From NCBI RefSeq assembly GCF_023921125.1, contig NZ_CP099466.1, positions 2,790,001 to 2,854,000 of the forward strand: DNA of 64,000 bases. Reading direction: 5' to 3'. Under the pieces are notes generated by a model, which was given only the letters and a program-made list of their open reading frames with translations, ran no database searches and was not told the DNA's origin. Positions 1 to 9,050 of this stretch are shown here, one piece after another (position 1 is the first letter of the stretch; each line of letters begins with the position of its first letter). The position numbers and the translations under genes were made by a program. The DNA is from Arthrobacter caoxuetaonis. Lineage in GTDB: Bacteria; Actinomycetota; Actinomycetes; Actinomycetales; Micrococcaceae.

Positions 1-1050
1 CATGACCTGGGCGCCGGAAGCAGCCTTGCCGGAGTAAACGCGGATGTAGGTCAGACGGCCGAAGAACGGGTGCGTCACAACCTTGAACGCCAGTGCGGAG
101 AACGGTGCATCGGCATCAGCGGCGCGCTCGAGGACAACCTCTTCGTCGCGGATGTCGTGGCCCTGGATGTTCGGAACATCCAGCGGGCTCGGCAGGAAGG
201 CGACAACAGCGTCAAGCATCGGCTGGACGCCGCGGTTCTTGAACGCGGAGCCGCACAGCACCGGGTAGATTTCGGAGTTGACGGTCATCTTGCGGATGCC
301 GGCCTTCAATTCCTCAACGGTGAGCTCTTCACCTTCGAGGTACTTGTCCATCAGCTCATCGCTGGCTTCTGCCACAGTCTCCACGAGCTTCGCGCGGTAC
401 TCTTCGGCCTTTTCCTGCAGGTCTGCGGGGATCGGCTCAACTTCGTACTTTGCACCCATGGTGACGTCACCCTTGGCGTCGCCGCGCCAGGTGAGGGCAC
501 GCATTTCGATGAGGTCAACGACGCCTTCGAATTCGCTTTCGGAGCCGATCGGCAGCTGGAGGACCAGCGGCTTGGCGCCGAGGCGGTTGATGATCGTGTC
601 TACGGTGAAGTAGAAGTCAGCGCCCAGCTTGTCCATCTTGTTGACGAAGCAGATACGCGGAACGTTGTACTTGTCGGCCTGGCGCCAAACAGTCTCGGAC
701 TGCGGCTCCACGCCTTCCTTGCCGTCGAAGACAGCAACGGCGCCGTCGAGCACGCGCAGGGAACGCTCAACTTCGACAGTGAAGTCAACGTGACCCGGCG
801 TGTCGATGATGTTGATCTGGTTGTTGTCCCAGTAGCACGTGGTAGCTGCGGAGGTAATGGTGATACCCCGCTCCTGCTCCTGTGCCATCCAGTCCATGGT
901 CGAGGCGCCGTCGTGCGTCTCGCCAATCTTGTGGTTGACACCGGTGTAGAACAGGATGCGCTCGGTAGTAGTGGTCTTGCCGGCATCAATGTGAGCCATG
1001 ATGCCGATGTTGCGGACCTTGTTGAGGTCGGTAAGCACGTCCAGTGCCAC
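1..1050 (-). CDS. fusA: Elongation factor G, N-terminal part (runs off the window)
   Basis: Translocation GTPase of the ribosome. The first 350 codons are present and the 3' end lies outside the window. The GTG start at 1050 gives a protein beginning [20 protein letters not shown]. The G1 loop ([11 protein letters not shown]) lies near residue 20, followed by the switch region GITITSAAT, the G3 motif DTPGHVDF and the G4 motif NKMD. The gene follows rpsG after 113 nt, which is the classical str-operon order rpsL-rpsG-fusA. The family assignment is essentially certain; only the truncation limits the call. Confidence 0.97.
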   Translation of the reverse strand, partial: MALDVLTDLNKVRNIGIMAHIDAGKTTTTERILFYTGVNHKIGETHDGASTMDWMAQEQERGITITSAATTCYWDNNQINIIDTPGHVDFTVEVERSLRVLDGAVAVFDGKEGVEPQSETVWRQADKYNVPRICFVNKMDKLGADFYFTVDTIINRLGAKPLVLQLPIGSESEFEGVVDLIEMRALTWRGDAKGDVTMGAKYEVEPIPADLQEKAEEYRAKLVETVAEASDELMDKYLEGEELTVEELKAGIRKMTVNSEIYPVLCGSAFKNRGVQPMLDAVVAFLPSPLDVPNIQGHDIRDEEVVLERAADADAPFSALAFKVVTHPFFGRLTYIRVYSGKAASGAQVM

Positions 1051-1096
1051 AGTTACTCCCTAGTTTTGGTTCTGGCCCCGCCGGTCATCAATTCGG

Positions 1097-1132
1097 CCTG
1101 CGGCCCTGAGGCCCGCCGGAGCGGGCCGCAGG
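1097..1132 (-). other. Hairpin in the rpsG-fusA spacer
   Basis: The arms CCTGCGGCCC (1097-1106) and GGGCCGCAGG (1123-1132) are perfect inverted repeats with a 16-nt loop. The hairpin lies between rpsG and fusA on the transcribed strand and no T-run follows it. It could tune fusA expression or mRNA stability relative to rpsG; that role is inference. Confidence 0.4.
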
Positions 1133-1163
1133 GCCTGGGCTGAAAAGATATGGGTGGTGCTAA

Positions 1164-1634
1164 TTACCAGCGGTAGTGGGCGAAGGCCTTGTTGGACTCG
1201 GCCATCTTGTGGGTGTCTTCGCGACGCTTCACAGCAGCACCAAGACCATTGGAGGCGTCCAGGATTTCGTTGCGCAGGCGCTCCGTCATCGTCTTCTCGC
1301 GGCGGGCCTTGGAGTAGCCAACCAGCCAGCGCAGCGCCAGGGCGGTTGCGCGGCCCGGCTTGACCTCAACCGGCACCTGGTAGGTTGCGCCGCCGACACG
1401 GCGGGACTTGACCTCGAGGCTCGGCTTGATGTTGTCCATAGCCTTCTTCAGGGCTGCAACCGGATCCTGTCCGGTCTTTTCCTGGGCTCCGGCGAGTGCA
1501 CCGTAAACAATGCGCTCGGCGGTGGACTTCTTGCCGTCAACGAGGACCTTGTTGATCAGCTGCGTGACGAGCGGGGAGCCGTAAACGGGATCGACTGCGA
1601 GCGGCCGCTTGGGGGCCGGACCCTTGCGGGGCAT
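1164..1634 (-). CDS. rpsG: 30S ribosomal protein S7
   Basis: Primary 16S rRNA-binding protein that nucleates assembly of the 30S head. The 156 residues match the usual bacterial length and begin [20 protein letters not shown]. The start at 1634 is chosen because the sequence upstream of it in frame is only the shadow of rpsL. The rpsL stop (1636-1638) is separated from the rpsG ATG by one base, so the two are translationally coupled. Confidence 0.97.
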   Translation of the reverse strand: MPRKGPAPKRPLAVDPVYGSPLVTQLINKVLVDGKKSTAERIVYGALAGAQEKTGQDPVAALKKAMDNIKPSLEVKSRRVGGATYQVPVEVKPGRATALALRWLVGYSKARREKTMTERLRNEILDASNGLGAAVKRREDTHKMAESNKAFAHYRW

Positions 1635-1635
1635 A

Positions 1636-2010
1636 TTACTTCTTCTCCATCTTCGCGCCGTAGCGGCTGCGAGCCTGCTTGCGGTTCTTGACACCCTGGG
1701 TGTCCAGTGCGCCGCGAACGATCTTGTAACGGACACCGGGCAGGTCCTTAACACGACCACCGCGAACGAGCACGATGGAGTGTTCCTGCAGGTTGTGGCC
1801 TACACCGGGGATGTAAGCGGTAACTTCCACGCCGCCGTTGAGGCGGACACGGGCTACCTTGCGCAGAGCCGAGTTCGGCTTCTTCGGGGTGGTGGTGTAA
1901 ACACGGGTGCAGACACCACGGCGCATCGGGCTGCCCTTAAGGGCAGGAGCCTTGGTCTTGGAGACCTTGGGTGAGCGGCCCTTGCGGACCAGCTGCTGAA
2001 TCGTAGGCAC
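1636..2010 (-). CDS. rpsL: 30S ribosomal protein S12
   Basis: Decoding-centre protein of the 30S subunit and first gene of the str operon. It has 124 residues starting at GTG 2010, with GGAG about 9 nt upstream. Lys43 (in [12 protein letters not shown]) and Lys88 (in GGRVKDLPG), the classical sites of streptomycin-resistance substitutions, are both lysine. The allele therefore looks streptomycin-sensitive at these positions. Confidence 0.97.
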   Translation of the reverse strand: MPTIQQLVRKGRSPKVSKTKAPALKGSPMRRGVCTRVYTTTPKKPNSALRKVARVRLNGGVEVTAYIPGVGHNLQEHSIVLVRGGRVKDLPGVRYKIVRGALDTQGVKNRKQARSRYGAKMEKK

Positions 2011-2360
2011 TTATCAGTTCTCCGTTTATCTCGAGAAAAATTCTCTGGTTGCTGTCGCCCGGCCGCCGCTGTCAGGCAGCCCGCGGGCGAGGCTTTTCAA
2101 AGTTGTTGCCGCAGCACCCCCGAGACGTTCCGTTGATCCGAAGCGACCGTAGGCGTGCAAAAGTGTGGCATTCGTTGCACAAGAACCCTGCAACCCGGAA
2201 ACAGGCCCCCACCCGCACTTCGGAATAAATCCGGAGAACATGCGAGCGGCCTTCATCCACTGCCACACAAACAATTGTTAATAGTCTAGCAGACTTCCCC
2301 GTCTGCTATGACCGCGCGCATCCGGCCGGCGAAACCGCCTGCCCTGGAAGGGATCCGAGG
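2011..2360 (-). promoter_or_regulatory. str-operon upstream region; no gene seen
   Basis: These 350 bases separate pcaR (end at 2361) from rpsL. I see no coding frame. Reading toward rpsL there is a TAGACT box (complement of 2282-2287), which fits an actinobacterial -10 element, but I find no convincing -35. The region probably carries the rpsL promoter and a long untranslated leader. The exact start site is not visible from sequence. Confidence 0.4.
2287..2308 (-). terminator. Hairpin downstream of pcaR
   Basis: Perfect inverted repeat TAGCAGAC (2287-2294) and GTCTGCTA (2301-2308) with a 6-nt loop, about 50 nt after the pcaR stop. No clear T-run follows, so it is a weak intrinsic terminator at best. 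It marks the probable end of the pca transcript before the rpsL promoter. Confidence 0.4.
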
Positions 2361-3152
2361 TCAGCTCCTGGCCGCGAGGGCCTGGGTGATCTTGCGGGAT
2401 GCCTCCTGCAGATGCGGCAGCACTGAAGCCGCTGCTTCCTCCAGTGTAGGCCCGTCCAGCCCCAGCGTCGCCTGCATTGAGGTATTCAGTGCAGCGGCAA
2501 CTTCGCCGGCCGGGCTGAAGATCGGCACCGCCACTGAGCGCAGGCCCCGCTCCAATTCCTGGTCGACTACGGCCCATCCCTGCTCCCTAACCCGCTGCAC
2601 TTCGGCGCGGAGGGCGGCTTCGGTGGTCAGGGTCCGTTCAGTCAGCGGCCGGAGTTCGACCTCTGCCAAATACGCGTCGAGCCGTTCCGGCGGCAGGCCG
2701 GCCAGCAGCACCCGCCCCATCGATGTCGCGTAGGCGGGGAACCGGGTCCCGACTGCAATGCCCACGGTCATCAGGCGGCGGGTATGGATCCGAGCCACGT
2801 ACACGATTTCGTTGCCGTCCAGGATGGAGGCCGACGTCGATTCGTGGATTTCGCGTGACAGGTCTTCCAGCAGCGGCTGGGCCAGCTGCGGCAGGGTCTG
2901 CCCGGAGAGGTAGGAATACCCCAGCTGCAGCACCAGCGCCGTGAGTTCGAAGTTGCGTCCGTCGGTGCGGACGTAGCCAAGCTCCACCAGGGTCAGCAGG
3001 AACCTGCGGGCGGTAGCCCGGGTGAGGCCGGTGCGGCGGGAGACATCACTGAGCGTCATCTGTACGTTCTCGGCGTCGAACGCCCGGATCACGGACAGGC
3101 CGCGGGCCAGTGACTGGACGTACTGGTCACTGGCCGCGATCGTTTCGCTCAT
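2361..3152 (-). CDS. pcaR: IclR-family regulator of the beta-ketoadipate pathway, PcaR-like
   Basis: 263-residue transcription factor. An N-terminal winged helix spans about residues 12-70 (LSDVSRRTGLTRATARRFL), followed by the IclR effector-binding domain (about 85-255). That domain contains the characteristic YATSMGRVLLA and DQELERGLRSVAVPI segments, which closely resemble Pseudomonas PcaR as I recall it. It is the last gene after pcaJ (18-nt gap), so it is likely co-transcribed. The known role of this family is activation of pca genes by beta-ketoadipate. The target is probably the repeat at 9988-10029. Confidence 0.88.
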   Translation of the reverse strand: MSETIAASDQYVQSLARGLSVIRAFDAENVQMTLSDVSRRTGLTRATARRFLLTLVELGYVRTDGRNFELTALVLQLGYSYLSGQTLPQLAQPLLEDLSREIHESTSASILDGNEIVYVARIHTRRLMTVGIAVGTRFPAYATSMGRVLLAGLPPERLDAYLAEVELRPLTERTLTTEAALRAEVQRVREQGWAVVDQELERGLRSVAVPIFSPAGEVAAALNTSMQATLGLDGPTLEEAAASVLPHLQEASRKITQALAARS

Positions 3153-3170
3153 GGGTCCCCCGTTGCTGTT

Positions 3171-3851
3171 TTAGGCTGCGCCGGCAGACGGCGCGATAAG
3201 CGGTACGTCCACCTTGGCGGCCAGCTCCTCGAAGCTGATCCCGTAGGTCTCGCGAACGTGGACGCCGTCCTCCTTCAGGAGGAATACCGCTTCATTAGTG
3301 TAGACGCGTGTGACGCATCCAACACCGGTTAGCGGGTAGGAGCACTCGGCAACCAGCTTGCTGACCCCTTCGCGGGTGAACAGGGACATCATGACGTACA
3401 CGTCCTTGGCACCCGTGGCCAGGTCCATGGCACCGCCCACAGCGGGAATCGCATCCGGCGCGCCGGTGTGCCAGTTCGCAAGGTCGCCCGTGGCGGAAAC
3501 CTGGAACGCACCCAGAACGCACACGTCCAGGTGTCCGCCGCGCATGATGGCGAAGGAGTCGGCGTGGTGGAAGTAGGAAGCACCGGGCAGCTCGGTCACG
3601 GGGATCTTGCCGGCGTTGATCAGGTCGCCGTCGATCTCATCTCCCTGTGCTTCCGGGCCCATGCCGAGCATGCCGTTCTCGGTGTGCAGCGTGACGGACT
3701 GTTCCGGCTTGAGGTAATTCGAAACCAGTGTCGGCTGCCCAATCCCCAGGTTCACGAAGGAACCGGGCGCAATGTCCCCGGCAACCAGTTCAGCCAGTGA
3801 GTAGCGGTCCAGTTTTTCGCTCACGGTGGTGTTCACTGCCTTTTCGCTCAT
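3171..3851 (-). CDS. pcaJ: 3-oxoadipate:succinyl-CoA transferase, beta subunit
   Basis: Transfers CoA from succinyl-CoA to 3-oxoadipate together with PcaI. Its 226 residues contain the subunit-B signature TENGMLGMGP with the catalytic glutamate, and LGIGQPTLVSNYL near the N terminus. The ATG overlaps the pcaI stop by 4 nt (ATGA), which indicates translational coupling of the two subunits. SCOT-type transferases for acetoacetate share these motifs; the pca context decides the substrate. Confidence 0.93.
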   Translation of the reverse strand: MSEKAVNTTVSEKLDRYSLAELVAGDIAPGSFVNLGIGQPTLVSNYLKPEQSVTLHTENGMLGMGPEAQGDEIDGDLINAGKIPVTELPGASYFHHADSFAIMRGGHLDVCVLGAFQVSATGDLANWHTGAPDAIPAVGGAMDLATGAKDVYVMMSLFTREGVSKLVAECSYPLTGVGCVTRVYTNEAVFLLKEDGVHVRETYGISFEELAAKVDVPLIAPSAGAA

Positions 3852-4531
3852 GCTGCTGCCGGTGCTTTCTCGCGGGATACCTGGACCAGGGAGTTGACGT
3901 AGATCCCGGGGGTCACGACGGTCTCGGGATCTATCTGGCCGATGTCCACGATCTCGCGGACCTGGACAATGGCGTTCTTCGCTGCCGCGGCCATGATCGG
4001 ACCGAAGTTCCGGGCAGTCTTGCGGTAGACCAGGTTGCCGGCACGGTCGGCCTTCAGCGCCTTCACAAGCGCGAAGTCCGCGTGCAGCGGCGTCTCGAAG
4101 ACATAGCCGCGGCCGTCAATCATGCGGGTTTCCTTGCCTTCGGCCAGCGGGGTGCCGTAGGCGGTGGGGGTGAAGAACCCGCCGATGCCGGCACCTGCGG
4201 CGCGGATGCGCTCGGCGAGGTTGCCCTGCGGCACCAGTTCGAGTTCGATTTCCCCGGCGCGGTACTTGGCGTCGAAGATCTGCGAATCGGACTGGCGGGG
4301 GAACGAGCAGATGATCTTCCTGACCCGCCCGGCTCCGATCAGGGCGGCAAGTCCCTCTTCGCCGTTGCCGGCGTTGTTGTTCACCACGGTGAGGTTTCCG
4401 GCACCCTGGCGCAGCAGTGCCTCGATGAGTTCCACGGGCTGGCCGGCCTTGCCGAAACCGCCAATCATGACAGTTGCTCCGTCATGGATCGGCGCGACGG
4501 CTGCGTCGGCGTCCTGCAGTATGTTCAGCAC
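3848..4531 (-). CDS. pcaI: 3-oxoadipate:succinyl-CoA transferase, alpha subunit
   Basis: Partner of PcaJ in activating 3-oxoadipate. Its 227 residues include the CoA-transferase family I signature MIGGFGKAGQPVELI and an FFTPTAYGTPLAEGKE segment. The start is GTG at 4531, with GGGAG about 6 nt upstream. It lies 12 nt after pcaF, within the same transcription unit. Confidence 0.93.
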   Translation of the reverse strand: MLNILQDADAAVAPIHDGATVMIGGFGKAGQPVELIEALLRQGAGNLTVVNNNAGNGEEGLAALIGAGRVRKIICSFPRQSDSQIFDAKYRAGEIELELVPQGNLAERIRAAGAGIGGFFTPTAYGTPLAEGKETRMIDGRGYVFETPLHADFALVKALKADRAGNLVYRKTARNFGPIMAAAAKNAIVQVREIVDIGQIDPETVVTPGIYVNSLVQVSREKAPAAA

Positions 4532-4543
4532 GGTTCTCCCTGG

Positions 4544-5749
4544 TTAGGCTTTGGTGTTTTCGAGTACGACGGCGAGGCCCTGGCCGACCCCGATGCAGAT
4601 GGCGGCGACGCCCCAGCGTTCGCCGGAAGCCTCCAGGCGGCGGGCCAGGGTGCCCAGGATCCGGGTGCCGGACGCGCCCAGCGGATGCCCGATCGAAACG
4701 GCACCGCCCCACGCGTTGACGATCGCCGGATCGATGTCCCAGGCATCCATGCACGCCAGGGACTGGGCGGCGAAGGCTTCGTTGAGTTCGACGGCGGCCA
4801 CGTCGCCCCAGGTGATGCCGGCACGCTTCAGCGCGGTGTTGGCGGCTTCAACCGGCGCATAGCCGAAGAACTGGGGTTCGTTAGCTGCCGCGCCGCGGCC
4901 TGCGATCCTGGCCAGGGGCTCCAGGCCCAGGATTTCCGAAGCCGCTTCGCTGCCGATCCAGGCGGCGGAGGCGCCGTCGTTCAGCGGTGAAGCGTTGCCC
5001 GCGGTCACCGTGCCGCCGGAGGGTGAGTCCGACGCCGGGCGGAAGACAGTCTTCAAGGTCGCCAGTTTTTCCACGGTGGAGCCGGCGCGGATGCTTTCAT
5101 CCCGGGCCAGGTCCACGCCGTCGACCCGGACGGTGAGGTTGTCGTAGCGTCCTTCGTCCCAGGCCTGGGCGGCGCGCTCGTGGGAAGCTGCGGCGAAGGC
5201 ATCCTGGCGTTCGCGGGTGATGCCGTACTTTTCCCGGAGCTGCTCCGTGGCTTCCCCAAGCGAAACAGTCCATTCCTTGGGCATGTCCGGGTTCACCAGG
5301 CGCCAGCCGAGAGTGGTCGAAGCCAGGGTCTGGTCACCTGCGGGGTACGGCTTTTCGTTCTTCGGCAGGACCCAGGGCGCGCGGCTCATGGACTCTACGC
5401 CGCCCACCAGCATCAGATCGGCTTCTCCGGTGTTGATCTGGCGGGATGCGATCATCGCTGCATCCAGGGATGAGCCGCACAGGCGGTTCACCGTGGTTCC
5501 GGGAATCGAGACGGGCAGGCCGGAGAGCAGCGTGGCCATGCGTGCGACGTTGCGGTTCTCTTCACCGGCTCCGTTCGCGTTGCCGAAGACGACTTCATCA
5601 ATTCGTTCCGGGTCGAGCCCGGGTGCCCTGGAGACGGCTGCGCGGATCACCTGTGCCGCAAGGTTGTCGGGGCGCACGGAAGCGAGAGCTCCGCCGAAGC
5701 GGCCGAACGGGGTCCGGACGGCGTCGTAAATGTAGGCCTGGTTCACCAT
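4544..5749 (-). CDS. pcaF: 3-oxoadipyl-CoA thiolase
   Basis: Last step of the beta-ketoadipate pathway: cleaves 3-oxoadipyl-CoA to succinyl-CoA and acetyl-CoA. It has 401 residues, the normal thiolase length. The nucleophilic Cys91 lies in NRLCGSSLDA. The C-terminal catalytic motifs are GHPLGASGTR and CIGVGQG. The start at 5749 is set by a strong AAAGGAG ribosome site; the longer reading upstream has no homology. There are 109 nt between pcaC and pcaF, enough for a separate promoter (see 5792-5808). Confidence 0.93.
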   Translation of the reverse strand: MVNQAYIYDAVRTPFGRFGGALASVRPDNLAAQVIRAAVSRAPGLDPERIDEVVFGNANGAGEENRNVARMATLLSGLPVSIPGTTVNRLCGSSLDAAMIASRQINTGEADLMLVGGVESMSRAPWVLPKNEKPYPAGDQTLASTTLGWRLVNPDMPKEWTVSLGEATEQLREKYGITRERQDAFAAASHERAAQAWDEGRYDNLTVRVDGVDLARDESIRAGSTVEKLATLKTVFRPASDSPSGGTVTAGNASPLNDGASAAWIGSEAASEILGLEPLARIAGRGAAANEPQFFGYAPVEAANTALKRAGITWGDVAAVELNEAFAAQSLACMDAWDIDPAIVNAWGGAVSIGHPLGASGTRILGTLARRLEASGERWGVAAICIGVGQGLAVVLENTKA

Positions 5750-5791
5750 GGCTCCTTTGACTGGCTGCACCGCTGCGCGGCGATAAGCGCG

Positions 5792-5808
5792 TGTTCGTTC
5801 ACCGAACA
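5792..5808 (-). promoter_or_regulatory. Possible PcaR half-site pair upstream of pcaF
   Basis: TGTTCG (5792-5797) and CGAACA (5803-5808) form an inverted repeat with a 5-nt spacer. On the minus strand the region also reads ATGTTC followed by GTGAAC, the core of the stronger operator at 9988-10029 but with different spacing. It lies 43 nt before the pcaF start. An operator role is tentative. Confidence 0.35.
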
Positions 5809-5858
5809 TACGTACAAGATGCGAATTTATCCGAGATTTGTGGTTTTTACCAGAGGTC

Positions 5859-6269
5859 CTAGGACGCCGCAGGCCCGTCCAGCTCTGCAAAGACGCCCTG
5901 GGCCACCTTGAAGGCGGAGTTCGCCGACGGCACGCTGCAGTAGATGGCCGCCTGCAGGATGATCTCCTTGATCTCGTCCTTGGACAGGCCGTTCCGCAGG
6001 GCCGCACGGATGTGCATGGCGAACTCTTCCATGTGCCCGTGCGCGATCAGCGCCGTCAGCGTGATGGCGCTGCGCATGGTTCGGGGCAGACCCGGACGGG
6101 TCCAGATGGTCCCCCACGCGTAGCGCGTGATCATGTCCTGGAAATCGCCGGTGAAATCGTCCTTGGCAGCGTTGGCACGGTCGACGTGGGCATCCCCGAG
6201 GACCTGGCGGCGGACGGCCATGCCCTCGTCGTAGATCTCCTGCTGGGTCTTCTCGCTGAACTCGTTCAC
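5859..6269 (-). CDS. pcaC: 4-carboxymuconolactone decarboxylase
   Basis: Decarboxylates 4-carboxymuconolactone to the 3-oxoadipate enol-lactone. Its 136 residues match the stand-alone enzyme, with the CMD/AhpD-like core ALIAHGHMEEFAMHIRAAL. The gene follows pcaD after 18 nt. In several other actinobacteria these two activities are fused as PcaL; here they are separate polypeptides in the same D-then-C order. Confidence 0.94.
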   Translation of the reverse strand: MNEFSEKTQQEIYDEGMAVRRQVLGDAHVDRANAAKDDFTGDFQDMITRYAWGTIWTRPGLPRTMRSAITLTALIAHGHMEEFAMHIRAALRNGLSKDEIKEIILQAAIYCSVPSANSAFKVAQGVFAELDGPAAS

Positions 6270-6287
6270 GGTGATGTTATTCCTTGG

Positions 6288-7088
6288 TTAGTTGGCCGGG
6301 CGGAAGAAACCGCCCAGCAGTTCGGCTGTAGCGGCCGGCTGTTCGGCCGGCACCAGGTGCGCAGCACCGGATACGACGGCGGCCCGTCCCTGCGGCACGC
6401 CGGCTGCGATCAGTTCCGCGAAGGCAGCGGGTGTCACGACGTCGTCGGAACCGGCTACGGCCAGTACGGGGACAGCGATCTCGGCCAGGCGTTCCCGGAC
6501 ATCGAAGCCTGCCAGTGCCTGGCAGCAGAACGCATAGGAGAACCGGTCTGCATCCTGCAGGGAGTGGAGCAGAGCTGCCGATGCGCCTTTTTCACGTTCA
6601 ATGAAGCCCTCCGCGAACCAGCGCTGGGCGGAAGAAATGAGCACTGCCGGAGTCCCCTGGGTCCGGACCGTTTCGGCACGGGTTTCCCAGCTTTCGGCGT
6701 CTCCGATCTTGGCACCGGAACACAGGATCGCCAGGGAGGTGAACAGTTTGGGGAAGTCCAGGCCCAACTGCAGGCCGACGGCCCCGCCGAGCGAAACACC
6801 GGCGTAGTACAGGTCCTGGGTTTCGGAGATGTCCCCGGCAGCTGTCGCCGCCTTTACCAGGCCTGCCACTGCTTCGGCCAGGTCGGGCAGGGAGAAGCCC
6901 TCAGCTGCGGCCGGGCTGTTGCCGTGCCCGGGCAGGTCCCAGGCGATCACGGTGAATCCGTCCAGCAGGGCAGCCGTACTGCTCCACAGCGCCGTGCCGG
7001 ATGTCCCCAGCGACGGTCCGGCGATGAGTACGGGTGCATCGGGACCAGCGTTGGAGAGCTGGGTTGCTTTGATCTGCGGGACGCTCAC
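6288..7088 (-). CDS. pcaD: 3-oxoadipate enol-lactonase
   Basis: Alpha/beta-hydrolase that opens the enol-lactone to 3-oxoadipate. The 266 residues hold the nucleophile elbow GVSLGG (Ser99), a DLPGHGNS segment after strand 4, the acid in AGSDDVVTP and the catalytic His in SGAAHLVP. The start is GTG at 7088, overlapping the pcaB stop (GTGA). Other alpha/beta hydrolases share these motifs; the position between pcaB and pcaC makes the assignment secure. Confidence 0.92.
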   Translation of the reverse strand: MSVPQIKATQLSNAGPDAPVLIAGPSLGTSGTALWSSTAALLDGFTVIAWDLPGHGNSPAAAEGFSLPDLAEAVAGLVKAATAAGDISETQDLYYAGVSLGGAVGLQLGLDFPKLFTSLAILCSGAKIGDAESWETRAETVRTQGTPAVLISSAQRWFAEGFIEREKGASAALLHSLQDADRFSYAFCCQALAGFDVRERLAEIAVPVLAVAGSDDVVTPAAFAELIAAGVPQGRAAVVSGAAHLVPAEQPAATAELLGGFFRPAN

Positions 7089-8482
7089 GGGCGTTTCCTT
7101 CCGGGGTAGGCCGAGACAATTCGTTCAATCAGGGCGTCGGACTGGCCGAGGTAGTTGGCCGGGTCCAGCAGCTGCGCAATGTCCTGGTCGCTGAGATCGC
7201 TTTCCGGCACCTCCGCGCGCAGCAGCGCCGCGAAGTCCTCACCGGCCAGCGAGAGCGACACCAGGTGCTGGACGCGCTTTTTGCCCTGGCCGGGAACACC
7301 GTCCTCCAGCAGGGGCGCGACGCGTGCCATCACCTTTTCGCTGACGACCAGCGGACCGGCAAGGGCGAGGTTGCGGGCAACGGCGTCGCCGTTGACGCTC
7401 AGCCCTGCTGCAAGCTCCGCGAGCTTGGCAGCCGCTCCCCCGGCCAGGCGCAGGAGCTGGCGCAGCGCCTGCCACTCGACGTGCCAGGATCCGCCCGGGC
7501 GTTCGTCGTCGGCCGCACCTGCTGCGGCGTGCAGCATGGCTGCGTAGCCGGGTGCGGCAAGGGCGGCGCTGCGGATCAGCACGGAAAGAACTGGATTCTG
7601 TTTCTGCGGCATGGCGGACGAGCCGCCGCGGCCGGCCTCGCGCGGTTCGCTGACCTCGCCGATTTCGGGCCGGCTAAGCAGCAGGACATCGTTGGAGATC
7701 TTGCCCGCCGCCGCCAGCAGATCGGCGAGCCCGGAGCCCAGCGCCGTGACGGGCAGCCGGTTGGTCTGCCAGGGTGCCAGCGGATCTGCCAGGCCCAGGC
7801 GTGCGGCCAGGTCTGCCGCCAGCTCCAGGGGCTTGGCCTGCCCCTGCTGCACTGCGGTTGTCAGCGCAGCCATGGTTCCGGAGGCACCGCCCCACTGCAG
7901 TGGGAGAGCGGCCGCCACTGCCTCGAGTGCTGCTCCGGCCTGCCCCACGCCGTGCAGCCACTGCGCGGCTTTGAGACCGAACGTAGAAGGCAGCGAATGC
8001 TGGGTCAGGGTCCTCGCAACGCTGACGGTTCCGGCATGCTTCCGGGCCAGACCGCCCAGGGCCGCTTCGGCGCTGTGGACGTCGTCGAGGACTGTCTTCA
8101 GGGCGCGCGAGGACATCAGCATCAGGGCCGTGTCCAGGATGTCCTGGCTGGTGGCCGCCTTATGGATCGGGCCCACAGCCCAGGGCGCTTCCTCGCGCAC
8201 AATCGCCCGGAGGTCCGCAAGGAGCGGAATCACTGGATTGCCGCCGCCCTGCGCACGCGCCGCCAGGTCCGCGGCGTCGTACCGCGAAGCCTGGCAGGCG
8301 GGAGCGACGGCGTCGGGCACCCGGGAATCGATCAGGCCCGCGGAAGCAAGCACCCGCAGCCACTCGAGTTCGACGTCGAGCATGGCCTGCAGCAGCGCCT
8401 CGTCAGAAGTCAGTGCTGCGGCGCGGGTGCCTGCCCATGCCGGAGACAGCAGGCCGTAGTCGGCAGTTTCCGCGGAGCCCAA
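7085..8482 (-). CDS. pcaB: 3-carboxy-cis,cis-muconate cycloisomerase
   Basis: Fumarase/argininosuccinate-lyase superfamily enzyme that lactonises 3-carboxymuconate. Its 465 residues carry the superfamily signature GGSSAMPQKQNPV near residue 280 and an N-terminal lyase core (VGPIHKAATSQDILDTALML). The start is TTG at 8482, 4 nt after the pcaG stop. The alternative adenylosuccinate lyase is unlikely given the flanking pcaG and pcaD. Confidence 0.92.
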   Translation of the reverse strand: MGSAETADYGLLSPAWAGTRAAALTSDEALLQAMLDVELEWLRVLASAGLIDSRVPDAVAPACQASRYDAADLAARAQGGGNPVIPLLADLRAIVREEAPWAVGPIHKAATSQDILDTALMLMSSRALKTVLDDVHSAEAALGGLARKHAGTVSVARTLTQHSLPSTFGLKAAQWLHGVGQAGAALEAVAAALPLQWGGASGTMAALTTAVQQGQAKPLELAADLAARLGLADPLAPWQTNRLPVTALGSGLADLLAAAGKISNDVLLLSRPEIGEVSEPREAGRGGSSAMPQKQNPVLSVLIRSAALAAPGYAAMLHAAAGAADDERPGGSWHVEWQALRQLLRLAGGAAAKLAELAAGLSVNGDAVARNLALAGPLVVSEKVMARVAPLLEDGVPGQGKKRVQHLVSLSLAGEDFAALLRAEVPESDLSDQDIAQLLDPANYLGQSDALIERIVSAYPGRKRP

Positions 8483-8486
8483 TGGA

Positions 8487-9050
8487 TTACGCCCCCGGGA
8501 AGGCGAGGAAGACGGTCTCGTTCTCGCCCTGCAGCGTGATGTCCCAGCGCAGTCCGCCGTCGGCTTCGCGCGTGGCGATCAGGGTCCGGCGCCTGTCCTC
8601 GGGCAGTGAAGACAGCAGCGGATCCTTGGCCAGTGCTGCTTCGTCCTCCGGCAGGTACATCCGGGTGTGGAGCTTGTTCAGCAGGCCGCGGGCGAAGACG
8701 ACGAAGGAGATGAACGGCGCTGCGCCCTCCTCGGTCGGCCCCGGGTTCACCGTGGTGAAGGTGTAATTGCCGGTGTTGTCCACGGGTACGCGGCCCCACC
8801 CGGTGAAGGTGTAGCCGTCGCGGACCAGCGAACCGGTCTTCTGCGGAATGCTGCCGTCCGCGTCGGCCTGCCAGATTTCCAGCAGTGCGTCGGGAATGGT
8901 TTCACCGGCTCCGTCACGGACCGTTCCCTGCAGCCGGATGGCGCCGGGCAGTCCGGGGGCCAGCAGTTCGCCGCCCTTTTCGAAGGGAAGGGCGTAGCCG
9001 TAGAACGGGCCAATGGTCTGGCCGGGGGTGGCGACGAGTTTTTCACTCAT
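8487..9050 (-). CDS. pcaG: Protocatechuate 3,4-dioxygenase, alpha subunit
   Basis: Non-metal-binding structural subunit of the intradiol ring-cleavage dioxygenase. It has 187 residues, beginning MSEKLVATPGQTIGPFYGYA. The beta-sandwich is recognisable (ALLEIWQADADG, GYTFTGWGRV), while the Tyr/His iron-ligand set present in PcaH is missing, as expected for alpha. The start at 9050 overlaps the pcaH stop (TAATG). Confidence 0.94.
   Translation of the reverse strand: MSEKLVATPGQTIGPFYGYALPFEKGGELLAPGLPGAIRLQGTVRDGAGETIPDALLEIWQADADGSIPQKTGSLVRDGYTFTGWGRVPVDNTGNYTFTTVNPGPTEEGAAPFISFVVFARGLLNKLHTRMYLPEDEAALAKDPLLSSLPEDRRRTLIATREADGGLRWDITLQGENETVFLAFPGA

Noticed and set aside
70..1143. Long plus-strand frame over fusA
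   Set aside because: It is the antisense shadow of EF-G; the minus strand gives a full match to the family and the plus frame has no recognisable domain.
2026..2274. 82-codon frame upstream of rpsL
   Set aside because: No ribosome site, no domain, and it lies in the expected rpsL leader.
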